Positions 45,675-56,657 of a DNA stretch of 64,000 nt are shown here, piece after piece. Where the stretch lies: the NCBI RefSeq assembly GCF_030272615.1, contig NC_081409.1, positions 208,923,190-208,987,189 of the forward strand, in the 5' to 3' direction. The stretch's first letter is position 1. Each line of letters starts with the position of its first letter. This stretch comes from Cryptomeria japonica (Eukaryota > Streptophyta > Pinopsida > Cupressales > Cupressaceae). The translations under genes were made by a program, and so were the position numbers. The notes under the pieces were generated by a model. The model had not been told where the DNA came from. It saw only the letters and a list, made by a program, of their open reading frames with translations, and ran no database searches.

Positions 45675-46800
45675 TGTTGGCAAGAGACACTACATGTATG
45701 TTGAGATGTTTTCATTGATGACAACTCATATCAGATTTGGCATCCACAGTTCATGTTTTCATCATTCTGGATTATTGATTGAAGATTGATCAAGTATCCG
45801 TGGTCTGGTGAGAACAGTGTATCTGACAGTGTACAGTTTGCTGGTTAGCAAATTATTTTGGTTAAGTATTTTTCTTTACGGATTTGGGAGATGTATAGTG
45901 GATATGAAATTTACCTTATTCCAGGTTTGTGGCCTCTAGTGTTAAGTTTTGTGTTGGTTGGTAAGGTTCGGTAGATTGGTTTTTGGTAAAGACCAGTTAT
46001 CAGTGGTAACGTGTGTAAACACATTATGCGGATCTTGCAGATCAATTTTGAGTGTTTATGTGTTTGAGATCGATGAGCCAACATGTGGAAAGCATGTTGT
46101 CATTGTTCCTTGGTTCACCTAGTTGTTTTGGATTAGATTGAGCTGACTTGTGTACACGTTTTGTGATGTGTTCTTGAATCCGACTTGGTGGTGACCTAAA
46201 TTGGTGATGCAGATATATAAGACATGTTTATTTGATCATTTTGGATATCAATGATGATGTGCAAATCATGTATGAGCGATTATGTACAATTTCATGTGCA
46301 CATGATGAAGATTTGAGCTCTGGTATGATGCAAAATATTAGAATAGAGCAGTTCTACAAAGTCGAGTAAGATACAATATTGCATGCTTAATCGAAACTAT
46401 TTCAGGTATTTGTAGATGCTATTTCACAATTCATCTTCATGTATGTTACCTTTGTAACTCTTTTGTAAGACAGTGAGCCTTCCAGGTTGTAGCCCTTATT
46501 GTAAACATTGAACAGTGAGCTCTAGGCAGTGTGCCTGAATGCATGTGCATTCCCCTTATGTAATATTTTTATACTTCTAATTGAGTATATTAATATTGTG
46601 GGTTTGAATCCCATTGTGGTTTTTCCCTTAACCGGGTTTCCACGTAAAAATCTTGGTGTTATGGTGTTGATGATCTTTGCTTTATGTTTCATCACTTTAA
46701 TTTCCTTCATATGCATTAAGTGGTTTAAAGGATAGATTGACAATGTTAAAGTTGCAGAACACTGATTCACCCCCCCTCTTTGTGTTCCTTGATCCCAAGA
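45675..46800 (+). repeat. 3' LTR of element F
   Basis: 1126 bp, starting TGTTGGCAAGAGACAC and ending ATCCCAAGA where the 5' remnant has ATCCCAACA, so the CA terminus is mutated. A TATA-like GATATATAAG lies at 46212-46221. It contains the block GTTTTTCCCTTAACCGGGTT at about 46617, which is shared with A and D. Confidence 0.85.
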
Positions 46801-48100
46801 CCAACTATATTAGTTGAATGGAGTGAGGGGATTAACATGATTTGGACCGATGATAAATGAATGAAAAAATTATAGAAATGGATTGATATGACAATATAGA
46901 GTCTCTCAATGCAAAAAAATTTCACTTGGATCTCAAAAAGTCAATTGATTCCACATTTTTAAGAAAGGAACCCAAAATACTAGATTTGAGATTTGATTAA
47001 AATAGTAGATACCCAGTGAATATTCTTGAAATGCACCTAAGGTCTATGTAGAGGACTGAACCAGATTCTTAATGCCACAAGGATCATGCAAAATGGAGTT
47101 CAAACGTGAAAGTTATGGCTCTCCTAGCACAAATAGATAAATTTTATTTTATATGCTTTCAAAATTCACCAAGAGAAAAATCTAGCATAAATTAAAGCAC
47201 AACTAGATCATACTTAGAACCAAATTTTTGATTATATATATATATTTAAAATTGAACATCATATGCAAAAGTTAAGGTAATAAGAAAAAAGGCTAAATTT
47301 AGCTAGCCAAAAACCAATAGAAATGACCCTTCTGATTTAATTTCTAGAAAATCTACTCATTGAATGCAAAATTCTACAAATACCCAAATGATTTTTGATG
47401 GCTAAATCTTTCTAAGAAAAAGTTATGGCTAAATCTTGATTTCCTTTTGCTTCTTTTAAATTTTTTTTTTCCTTTTTAAAAATTTCACTCAAAATTTGAT
47501 GAATTTTGAAAAACCGAGAGTGACTGAGATGGTTTTTGGTGTCTATGAAGGAAACCTAAAAATATTTTTCTCCAAGATGAGCCAATATTTCTCCTCAAGG
47601 TTGGATCTCTTAGAAATTGGACAAAAACTTATTAGATCTGGAGCTTATTTTGTATTCACACACAAAAAGATTATGTTACAATGAATGAATGAATCCTTAT
47701 TAAAAGGATGAATGAAACCCTAGATGAAAAACCTAAAGAAAGATTAAATTATCTAGTGCCAAGTGTCAAAATCATTAATGAATGAGTTTAAGCTATTATT
47801 ATCCTAATCTAATAAAAGGAAAAAACACCTAAGTTTAGCTTAAGTGAATAAAGTAATAAGGACCTAATTAATTAAATAATTAGATAATGTCCTAATTACT
47901 CCAACATCCACTACATTACTTATGAAAGAAAATACACACTTCCCAAAATTTACAAACTTCTAACTAGATTCTTTAAACCTCAACAATGACAAGTAGCCCT
48001 ACATATGTAGAAATCCAAGCTCAAGATATAATGAAAAATGTATCCCTAGGTTAATTGTAATAATGAATTCCTTAGAACCATGAAGAAATAAAATCTAATA
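46801..48100. other. Gene-free AT-rich stretch
   Basis: No supportable gene. It contains ATGGAGTTCAAACGTGAAAG and similar phrases reminiscent of old LTR leaders, but no paired ends. Confidence 0.45.
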
Positions 48101-48104
48101 CTAA

Positions 48105-49109
48105 GGGTGATCCTACAATACTGGGTTACACTTTTTGGCCAAACTTGACACTGAAATCAACATTTTGCATCAGATCTTTAATTTCTAAAACCTATACCAG
48201 CTAATCCATTAATAATTTGAAGATGAAGTAAACTACTAATTTGTGAGATTTTTCATATAGATTCTAAATATATATTTTTAAAAATAATTAGAAATTAATT
48301 GTCCATATTGTTATGTAACTTTTAATAACTTGATATTTACAGTAATCAACATTTTTCAAAAGTGACATTTATTTGGTAATGCTTAACATTTTTTATAGCT
48401 CGAAGGGAATTCTAATTTTTGAAATATAGAATTGTCACACCAATATCTAGTGAATGGATATTTTTCATAATTTTTTATTACATATATATTTTTTAGTGAA
48501 ATATAGAATTGTCACACCAATATCTAGTGAAGACAAAGTAGTTGTAATTTGAACAGAGGCTTATTTTGTAATGCATTTTTGTATGCATTTGAATTGACTT
48601 CTTCATTTTGTGTTCAAATGAGGATATCAATACCTAGGGAAAATATATTTTTTACAAATTTTTCTCTATTTTTCAATTTTTCCACGTGTGAAACATAATC
48701 CTTAATGTTCAATGAAAAATCTACATTCATAAGAAATAAAATATAAATATATTAATAAAATTAAATATACTAAAAATTATATTATTTGGAAAGATTATAA
48801 TAAGGACTAAATACTTAAAAAAAAACTTCTAAATGAATTCATTTGACCCCCAAAAAGCTAATGTAAAAGTGTTTTTTTATCAGCATTTTGATAGGTGCGA
48901 AGGAGACTCCATTGGAGGTATGATTTAGAAGTAGAGAGGTTCTATACAAGAAATTTTGATCTAAGAGCCTTTGATCTAACTCTCCTCAATTAATTACTTC
49001 AAATGGGACCACTTAAAGCTTACATAATTATATTTTCTAAAAAATGTATGATTTCAACAAAAATCAAGATGTACCAAAAAGTGTAACCTATAGTATTGTG
49101 GGATCGCCC
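48105..49109 (+). mobile_element. ~1-kb TIR DNA element M, copy 1
   Basis: 1005 bp with imperfect terminal inverted repeats of about 35 bp. The left end is GGGTGATCCTACAATACT, then GTTACACTTTTTGG. The right end, reversed, is GGGCGATCCCACAATACTA, then GTTACACTTTTTGG. It is flanked by CTAA at 48101-48104 and 49110-49113. No transposase is encoded, so it is non-autonomous. The interior aligns with copy 2 in reverse orientation at both ends. The superfamily is unassigned: a 4-bp duplication does not fit hAT, Mutator or mariner, and PIF/Harbinger would give 3 bp. Confidence 0.82.
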
Positions 49110-49113
49110 CTAA

Positions 49114-49868
49114 TTATACTCAAGAATTTAAAGAGCTATAGGCCACAATATGCATTTGATCAGTTCTATTTAAAATATTTAAGTGATAAAAATATTTGAG
49201 AACATGAATCACATAGCTTTGATAGGAAGGTCTTATCACATTCAATATAGTAGATGGGATCAAATCTAATAAAATCTCTATTCTCCACATACTACATTTT
49301 CTCAAACATTGTTGATAGACACACTTTAATACTCAATGAACCCACATACAAGTAACCACTAACATTAAAATATATTCTTGCTGCCTCAAGAAATTTGTAA
49401 AATCATGATTATCCTACATACGATAAGGAAATATAAAACTCAAGCAAAATAATCACAAATACAAATTGATGAGGTACATATATTAAATTTATCTTAAATT
49501 TAATGAGGTATTTTAAAATTATCATGTTAATAGTGCCCCTCATTATTCTAAACAAGAAAATATTTTCTCTCATAAGCCTAATGTGCATTCATGGTTTAAA
49601 ATTATTAATTCATCTCTCTATGCAAGCTCAGTGGGTAGACAAATGAGTAGGACTCAATAGTTTTATAAAGATACTAGTTATCAAACGTTATTACATTGAT
49701 TTATTTATTTAGACTAGGAAGGAAACACCCCAACATGAAAGAATAGGCTCATAATATTATTAGAAGGATTGATGAAGAAAACCACATGGGAATAGATGAA
49801 GGAAAGCCAACTAAGATCATCACACAATAGGAGATGTAAAGATCATTGCAAAGAAAACGATCCAATAG
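49114..49868. other. Spacer between the two M elements
   Basis: About 755 bp of AT-rich sequence with no recognisable feature. Together with the flanking opposite-facing copies it would form a large inverted repeat. Confidence 0.5.
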
Positions 49869-49872
49869 TCCA

Positions 49873-50868
49873 GGGTGAACTCACAAAGCTGGTTCCCACT
49901 TTTTGGTACATCCCGATTTTTGTTGAAATCATACATTTTTTAGAAAATATAATTATTTAAGCTTTAAGAGGTCCCATTTGGAGTAATTAATTGAAGAGAG
50001 TTAGATCAAAGGCTCTTAGATCAAAATTTCTTGAATAGAACCTCTCTACTTCTACATCATACTTGCAATGGAGTCTCCTTTGCATCTATCAAATGCTGAT
50101 AAAAAACCAATTTTACATTAGCTTTTGAGGGGTCAAACGAATTCATTTAGAAGTTTTGTTTTCTTAAGGATTTAGTCCTAATTATAAGTTTTCAAAATAG
50201 TATAATTTTTAATATATTTAATTTCATTAATATATTTTTATTTTATTTTTTATGAATGTAGGTTTTTCACCGAACATGAACTTCTTTGTTCAATGCATTG
50301 GGAAAAGTAGTAAACTAATTCAAAAAAATTCTAAAAAATATCTATGCACTAGGTATTGATGTCTTCTTTCTAACAAAAAAAATAAACCTGAATTTTGATA
50401 TATATAGAACAAGTTATTTGTTCAAACGTACACCTATATCTAAATTATAATTAGTTGGACTTCAAAACTTAATAAAATAAAAAATATTCAACAGATCATT
50501 ATCAAACCAACTGCATGCCCTGGGTATTGATGTTACAAAACCAAAATTTAAAAGAGATAAGTTTTTATCATTTATAAAAAAAAAATTTATATGTTTTGGG
50601 ATGCACATCACTCTTAAAAAATGTTGTTTGCTGTAAAAAACTACTTTTGAGGGAGATGGAAAAATCAATAAAATTTTATTCAAAAAAAATTGAAAAAAAT
50701 TCATTTAGAATCTGCAAAAAAAATGTTACAAATCACTACTTTACATCATCTTCAAATTCTTAACGGTTTAAAAGTTATAGGTGTCGGAAAGTGAAGGTTT
50801 TTTTGCAAAATGTTCATCTAAGTGTCAAAGTTGGTCAAAAAGTGGGAACCAGTATTGTGAGTTCACCC
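49873..50868 (-). mobile_element. ~1-kb TIR DNA element M, copy 2 (inverted)
   Basis: 996 bp with TIRs GGGTGAACTCACAAAGC on the left and, reversed on the right, GGGTGAACTCACAATAC; both continue TGGTTCCCACTTTTTG. It is flanked by TCCA at 49869-49872 and 50869-50872. The left 250 bp matches the reverse complement of the right end of copy 1 closely, including GGAGACTCCATTG and ATCTAAGAGCCTTTGATC. Confidence 0.82.
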
Positions 50869-50872
50869 TCCA

Positions 50873-53154
50873 CACAATTTTAAGCAACATCAAAACTTAT
50901 CAAAACCTCTTAGCTATGCAAGTTTTTGGGTAAAAAAATATACTAATAATTCTAATATAAGGTGAGAATAAAAATAATAGTGTTTAACGTGAGGAGATGT
51001 GTAGTTGATATATATGGTGATAAGTTAGTAGATTTGGTGGGGCCAAGATTATTTTTCAACTATCATGTCTAAAAAGGACAACATCAGTAGGGGTTCATGG
51101 GTTCAAATAGTACCACAATAGGGACTAGAAGTGAGGTGCCATTTGGAAATGGTTGGTTGGTGAACCTCCAAGATGAAAGTATGCAATGTATTATACCCTA
51201 GGGGTTTTGGGGTGGCATGATGAGGATGACATAAAGAGATCAAGGGCCAACATAATTCCCAATTGTGTTAGAGAACATAATGTCCCTTGGGTTTTATGAA
51301 TCATAGGATGATAATAGAGTTCAATGGTCAATTCAAACCTAGGGTGATGAGAATAGAGCTCAACACACATATTTTGAGATTATCTATGAATGAGTTCATT
51401 TATCATGAGGTGGGATCATGTGAGTTCAACATGTAGTTATGTGAGAAGTGTGTGATAATAGATCATGACACAAAAGAGGATTGCATTGTGTTAGAATTAG
51501 ATTGTGAGGACCATGTGTTTTGAAAAAAATCTATCCATACAACTTGTTGGGGAAGGTTCACATCTTGTTTGAGAAATATTATGTATATTATTGGATGGAA
51601 GATCATATAATGGTTGAACATCAATAGGGAACACACTACCATGAATGAAGTTAAACTTGACACAACTTCCATAGATATTCAACCAAATCTCAAGAACAAA
51701 CATGGACATGGGTAAATAGAGCTCGATAATAGCATTGATTTCATAATGCATTGAGCTCTCTTATATTTATTATTAGGTGAATCATGAATAACTATAAATT
51801 TTTTATTAATACACCTATAGGGGCAATACCAACTTGTTAAGAGAGAATTTATGAGCTTAGAAAATGGGGCCCCTTATTCAAGAGGAATTGGCAGTGTTGT
51901 GGAGACCTCAACACTTTGAATATTTACTCAAAAACTATAATGTTGGTCTTTACAAGGGTGAAATTAGGAGAGCTTGACTCTAGTGAACAAACAATCTCTT
52001 CGAAAGCGTTTCTAAGTATTGCCTTAAAGTAATAGAACATATAGGGACGAAGAAGGTAGAAAGACCTCTATTGTAACATTTTGATAGATCATTCTCACAA
52101 GTCATAATTCAAATTTGTACCTCAAATTTGATCTATATGACTAAAGTTCAAGCTCAAATGATTTAAGATTGAACCACCTAAAACTCAAATATTACATTTA
52201 CTAAATGATAAACATATAAATGAATTTCAATAAACATAGATTCTTCACTATTGTTCTCAAAATTGAATACCCCTTTTCACTACATTTAATTCCTTACACT
52301 ATTTCTCACACCCGAACAATAATTTTACCTAACCTAACCTAACCTAACCTAACCTACACCTACACCTATTGTTTGCATTTTATTTAACAAGCTCAGACAA
52401 TCCTCATGGTGGTGTGAAAAACCCTAATCTTACTTGTAGAAAAATGATTTTATGGATATTACTTTAATGTAATGAAACATCACATGTACCATTAAGAAAG
52501 GCAAGATGATCTAAATAAAAATAATTTAATCAAAGGTGGATAGAAATATCTTTGGAAAGAAGCTTAAACAATGAAATAGACTGAAAATATTATTAGTTGG
52601 GCGTCTTTAATCAATGTGATTGACCTAGACTTTGTGTGATGATTACACGTGTTTCTTTTCCCTAAGTCATGTGCTTTTCCTTACAATCTGGGTCTAACTC
52701 AACTCTCTCATGCTTTTCCGCCATGTTTCCTGCACAAACAACTATTCTATTAATCTTAATTACCAGGTATACCTGCAATATGATTCTCATCACCTGTCAT
52801 TTTCGATCATTGTCATTTATAATAAAAAAATTCATTTAAAAAATACGATCAATTGTAAATTTTGGGTGCCGGCATAGACTATAGTCCATTTCATTCATTA
52901 TCAAAACAATTTGAAGGTTGGTGTCTTACATCATTTATATGATGAAATTAGGATTTTTAACATTATTTAACGTCATTAAAATCAATCATTCATTCACCAA
53001 AACAAAAAACAAAAAATAAAAAATAATTCTTAAATTCTATAATTGACTAAGACTTCTTACTCCTCTAAAGATGCTTGGACCAGGTCTTTAGCATGATCTA
53101 TTGTATATACTGGGTTTAAAGTTTATATTTGGTTTGCTTCATATGCAAGCATTG
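50873..53154. other. Gene-poor stretch with a possible coding relic
   Basis: Mostly AT-rich. A plus-strand segment at about 51405-51540 reads CEKCVIIDHDTKEDC, a spacing of C-x2-C-x4-H-x5-C that is one residue too long for a retroviral knuckle. It is followed by LELDCEDHVF and then a stop. It may be an old gag relic; too weak to call a gene. Confidence 0.35.
52327..52358. repeat. Short (CCTAA)n array
   Basis: Five tandem CCTAA units followed by two CCTACA units. The pentamer differs from the usual plant telomere heptamer (TTTAGGG/CCCTAAA). Confidence 0.9.
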
Positions 53155-53288
53155 GCTCTCAGTCATGTAATCTCTGTGTTTGGTTACTCTTTATCTTTTA
53201 CTATTATAATCAATACTTAAAGCTCTTAGTCATGCAATCTCTATGTTTGGTTACTCTTTATCTTTTATCATTATAATCAATACTTGAA
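53155..53288 (+). repeat. 67-bp tandem duplication
   Basis: Two copies, starting at 53155 and 53222, share GGTTACTCTTTATCTTTTA and TTATAATCAATACTT with a handful of substitutions. Confidence 0.9.
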
Positions 53289-53392
53289 CAAACATAAAAA
53301 CCAATGCACTAAATGGCTATTAGAAAAGAGCTCGAAATTTTTATTGTGTAATGCTTGTAATGAAATACTTTAATTGTTTAGTGATCGATTTT

Positions 53393-53672
53393 TTTTTTTT
53401 TTTTTGATCGGTAATTGGCCGAAGCCTGAATAGCTTTTGACTGGAGCTATGAACCAGTGGGGACATAGTAGGGGGCCCCATCCCCATTACATATCTTTGA
53501 ATTATTATTATTATTCTGTTTGATTAGATTGATTCCAAGACCTTCCCCATCCTATGGAAGGCCAAGAGTCACAACTTAGAATTCCACTTCAGATGTCCCT
53601 ATTGGGAATTGAACTTGGGTCTCCACAGTGAGAACCCAGTGTTTTAACCAGTTAAGCTCAACCCCTTGGACA
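53393..53672 (-). mobile_element. tRNA-derived SINE with perfect 17-bp TSD
   Basis: 280-bp retroposon on the minus strand. The 5' end reads GGGGTTGAGCTTAACTGG (A-box-like), followed about 35 bp later by AAGTTCAATTCCC (B-box-like). These are the internal RNA polymerase III promoter elements of a tRNA. The body contains (AAT)n-like sequence and ends in poly(A), seen as the T run at 53393-53405. Direct repeats GTTTAGTGATCGATTTT lie at 53376-53392 and 53673-53689. The identical TSDs suggest fairly recent insertion. It needs a LINE enzyme in trans. Confidence 0.93.
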
Positions 53673-53689
53673 GTTTAGTGATCGATTTT

Positions 53690-56607
53690 ATTACTCTATT
53701 ATAATTTTTTTTTTTTTTTTAATATATTTATTTACAAGATTTTTAATAAAAATGAAAAAAGCTACTCAAATTAGACATTTATTTTTTAAATATAAATAAA
53801 TCTAGAAAAAAACCTATAATATCTATCATTCTTATAAATTTGTTCTTATCAATTTTTTTTATCCAATTATATTGTAGATAAATAATAATCACTTTTGATT
53901 GGTGCAAAAATTTGATTAATTAGGCTTAAGTGCTACTACAAGTACTAATAAGATTAATTGTGGTAAAAAATTTATTCGAAAAGATTTTCTTGGATAAAAT
54001 CTTGTGTATCATATTGGGTCCTGAGAATTGAAAACATAGATACAAATAATCTATAATATATTAGATCATTAACTTTTTTATTTATTTGATAGAATTACAT
54101 TATCTCGAATACCTAGAATACAATGGGTTCGAGTTGTGAACATGAACTAATTTTATTTTCCCATGTTCCTAACCTTCACATCCAATGGATTTAAGAAAGA
54201 GAAATAAAATAAAAAAATTAAATAATAATAAATATTACAAAATAAACATGTAACAATGTCGATGCACAATTTATGATCACAAAGAAAACATTTTTATAGA
54301 TTAGCTCCAAAGCTACAGAGCAATTGTAAACTAGTTCTCCCAAAATTTTAAGATATAAAAAAAACCTTCTTTCTAAAAGAGATCTCTTAACAAGTAAATA
54401 AGGTCATGTGATAATATCATGTTTAGAAGTGTTTTAAGTTTTTTTTAAATATATATAAGATGAAAAATTTCATACTTTATAATTCTCTTAATTATATTTT
54501 ATATTCATTTGATTTTGTGTGATCTATGTCTTTTGTCCTAATTTTTATCTTTCTATATCTAGTATTTTTTCTCCTTTGTCATATTAATATTTTACCTATG
54601 TGTTTTTTTAATTTTATATTTTTCTCTTTAATTATCTTTTCCACAAGTATTTTTTCCTTTTCCACATTCCTCTTAACCCTTTCTTATAACCATTATTTTG
54701 ATGTTTTTTCAAGTCAACCAATTAGCTCCTATCTCCAATGTCAAAATTCAAACCTCTTTTTAGATTTTAAAATATGTACACTAAAGTAAATATTAATTAG
54801 TATTGGAGTAATTATGACATTATCTAATTAATTATATAAATAGGCCCTTCATTACTTTATTAACTTAGACTAGCCTTAGAAGTGCATTTATCTTTTATTA
54901 GATTCAACTTTAATTAGCACATTTTGTCTCATTCATTATGATGTAGACACTTATCAAGCTCTCTTTTAATCTACCTCTATGATTTCTTCATCCTTTCTAT
55001 AAGGATTCACTATATTCATTTGTATCACTAAATATTTTGTGCATCAATACAATTCGCAAGTTGTTGAGCAAATCCATCTTGCTTGATTTTGTGATAGGTG
55101 TTTTGCTTGTAGGTGGTTCATGAGATTGTGGGGGTTGAACAAATAACTCCAACAAATGGTGACTAGTATCTATAGATGGTTCATTTTATCTTTAGTCTCT
55201 CAGAAAGTAGACTTCCTTAGACTTAAAGACCAATCCTTGGTGATGACTGATAACTACACAACCTAGTCCTTTTCTTAAATCAAAATTAATTTTTTATGTG
55301 ATTTTAATTAATTTAGGGATCTCATGTTAATATAATTTTCTTCTAAGCATTTCTTGCAAAATTTTAATAAAATAACCCTCCTTTGCCTCATTTTCACAAA
55401 GTAGATACCAAGTTGATCACTTAGGATCTTTGGCTGAGAAATTATTTTTCACAAAGTGAAAAAAATACTATTATTTTACAATGTTATATAATGAAATATA
55501 TTTAAATTATAATTTTGCAAAAGAATCTTAAAGATATGCATTTAAAATTCCAAGGATCACTTCATTTTGGTATTGCATTTTCATGAATTTTATGTTAGCT
55601 TAAGGTGGTTTCATTTCAAGGTTTTACTTACAAAACCCCTCCGTTCTACCCTATTCTTCCTACACCATTCATAAACCTCCCATTTTTAGAAGATAATATT
55701 GGATAGATTAATATTGATAAAAATTCATGTATATAGACCAACCCACATAATCATAAAATATATATTAAAGGAGCATCAAGGTTACGTGATAAGGCGAAGC
55801 TAGACCAACAAAAGAGAAATTCACAACTAGACAAGAAATGGAGCTAATTGGTATAATATTAAGAAATAAGGAAATGTGATAATAAAGCAAATAAAAAATC
55901 CTACTATGTGATATGTAACAATGGGAATTATACATAAAATTTATTATAAAAATAGAGGAGACTTGGCTACAAGAACAAAAATCTATATGCCATGTGGAAT
56001 TATCATGGATAAAAAAAAAATCATGTGTGGAGGTAATGTGCAAATAATTTCTAGATAATCTAGAGAGAATGAAGTGCACCAATTACCAATTTAGGCATTG
56101 GTTCCCTAATCATTTATTTGACATTTTATTCATGAGAAGGTTGCCAACATATGGAGGTTGTGTGTAGTCTACAAACATAACAAATAAAAAATGTGAAATT
56201 TTTCACTAAATCACATCCTTTTGAAAAATATGATATAGGTTAAAAAAAAATCCAAGCTAAGATGCACAATATTTCTAGATAGTACAATAATATTAGGAAA
56301 TTCCTTCTATGGTGGATATGGACTAGTTATATTATATAAGTAGTAAAACCATAGAGATCATGGATGTACGTAGACTATCATATGAAATAACTAATGAGAC
56401 AAAAGAGGTAATATCTAAGGTATTAAAGAAGACAACGTCAAGTTCCTATCCAAAGTGTAAATAGATAGAGGGGAAGAAGAGGAGGGAAAGAAATAGGTAG
56501 AGGGATATAGAGAGGTCGATGGAGAAGTAAAAATATAGAGATAGATATAAGAAGATAGAAAAATAGAATGAAAGATGCAGAGATAGTTGAAGAGATAGGT
56601 AAGTATA

Positions 56608-56657
<50 letters not shown>

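Larger units (their letters stand above)
40434..46800 (+). mobile_element. Pol-less LTR retrotransposon F carrying an unknown long ORF
   Basis: A 66-bp remnant of the 5' LTR (40434-40499) is followed by an initiator tRNA-Met primer site, gag remnants, a 3.3-kb decayed ORF, polypurine tracts and a full 3' LTR (45675-46800, 1126 bp). There is no protease, integrase, reverse transcriptase or RNase H anywhere between the primer site and the 3' LTR. So F is a non-autonomous derivative that would depend on an autonomous relative. The 5' LTR is truncated, and no TSD can be identified. Confidence 0.85.

Noticed and set aside
52327-52358. The CCTAA array as an interstitial telomere.
   Set aside because: The plant telomere repeat is a heptamer; this short pentamer array is better explained as a microsatellite.
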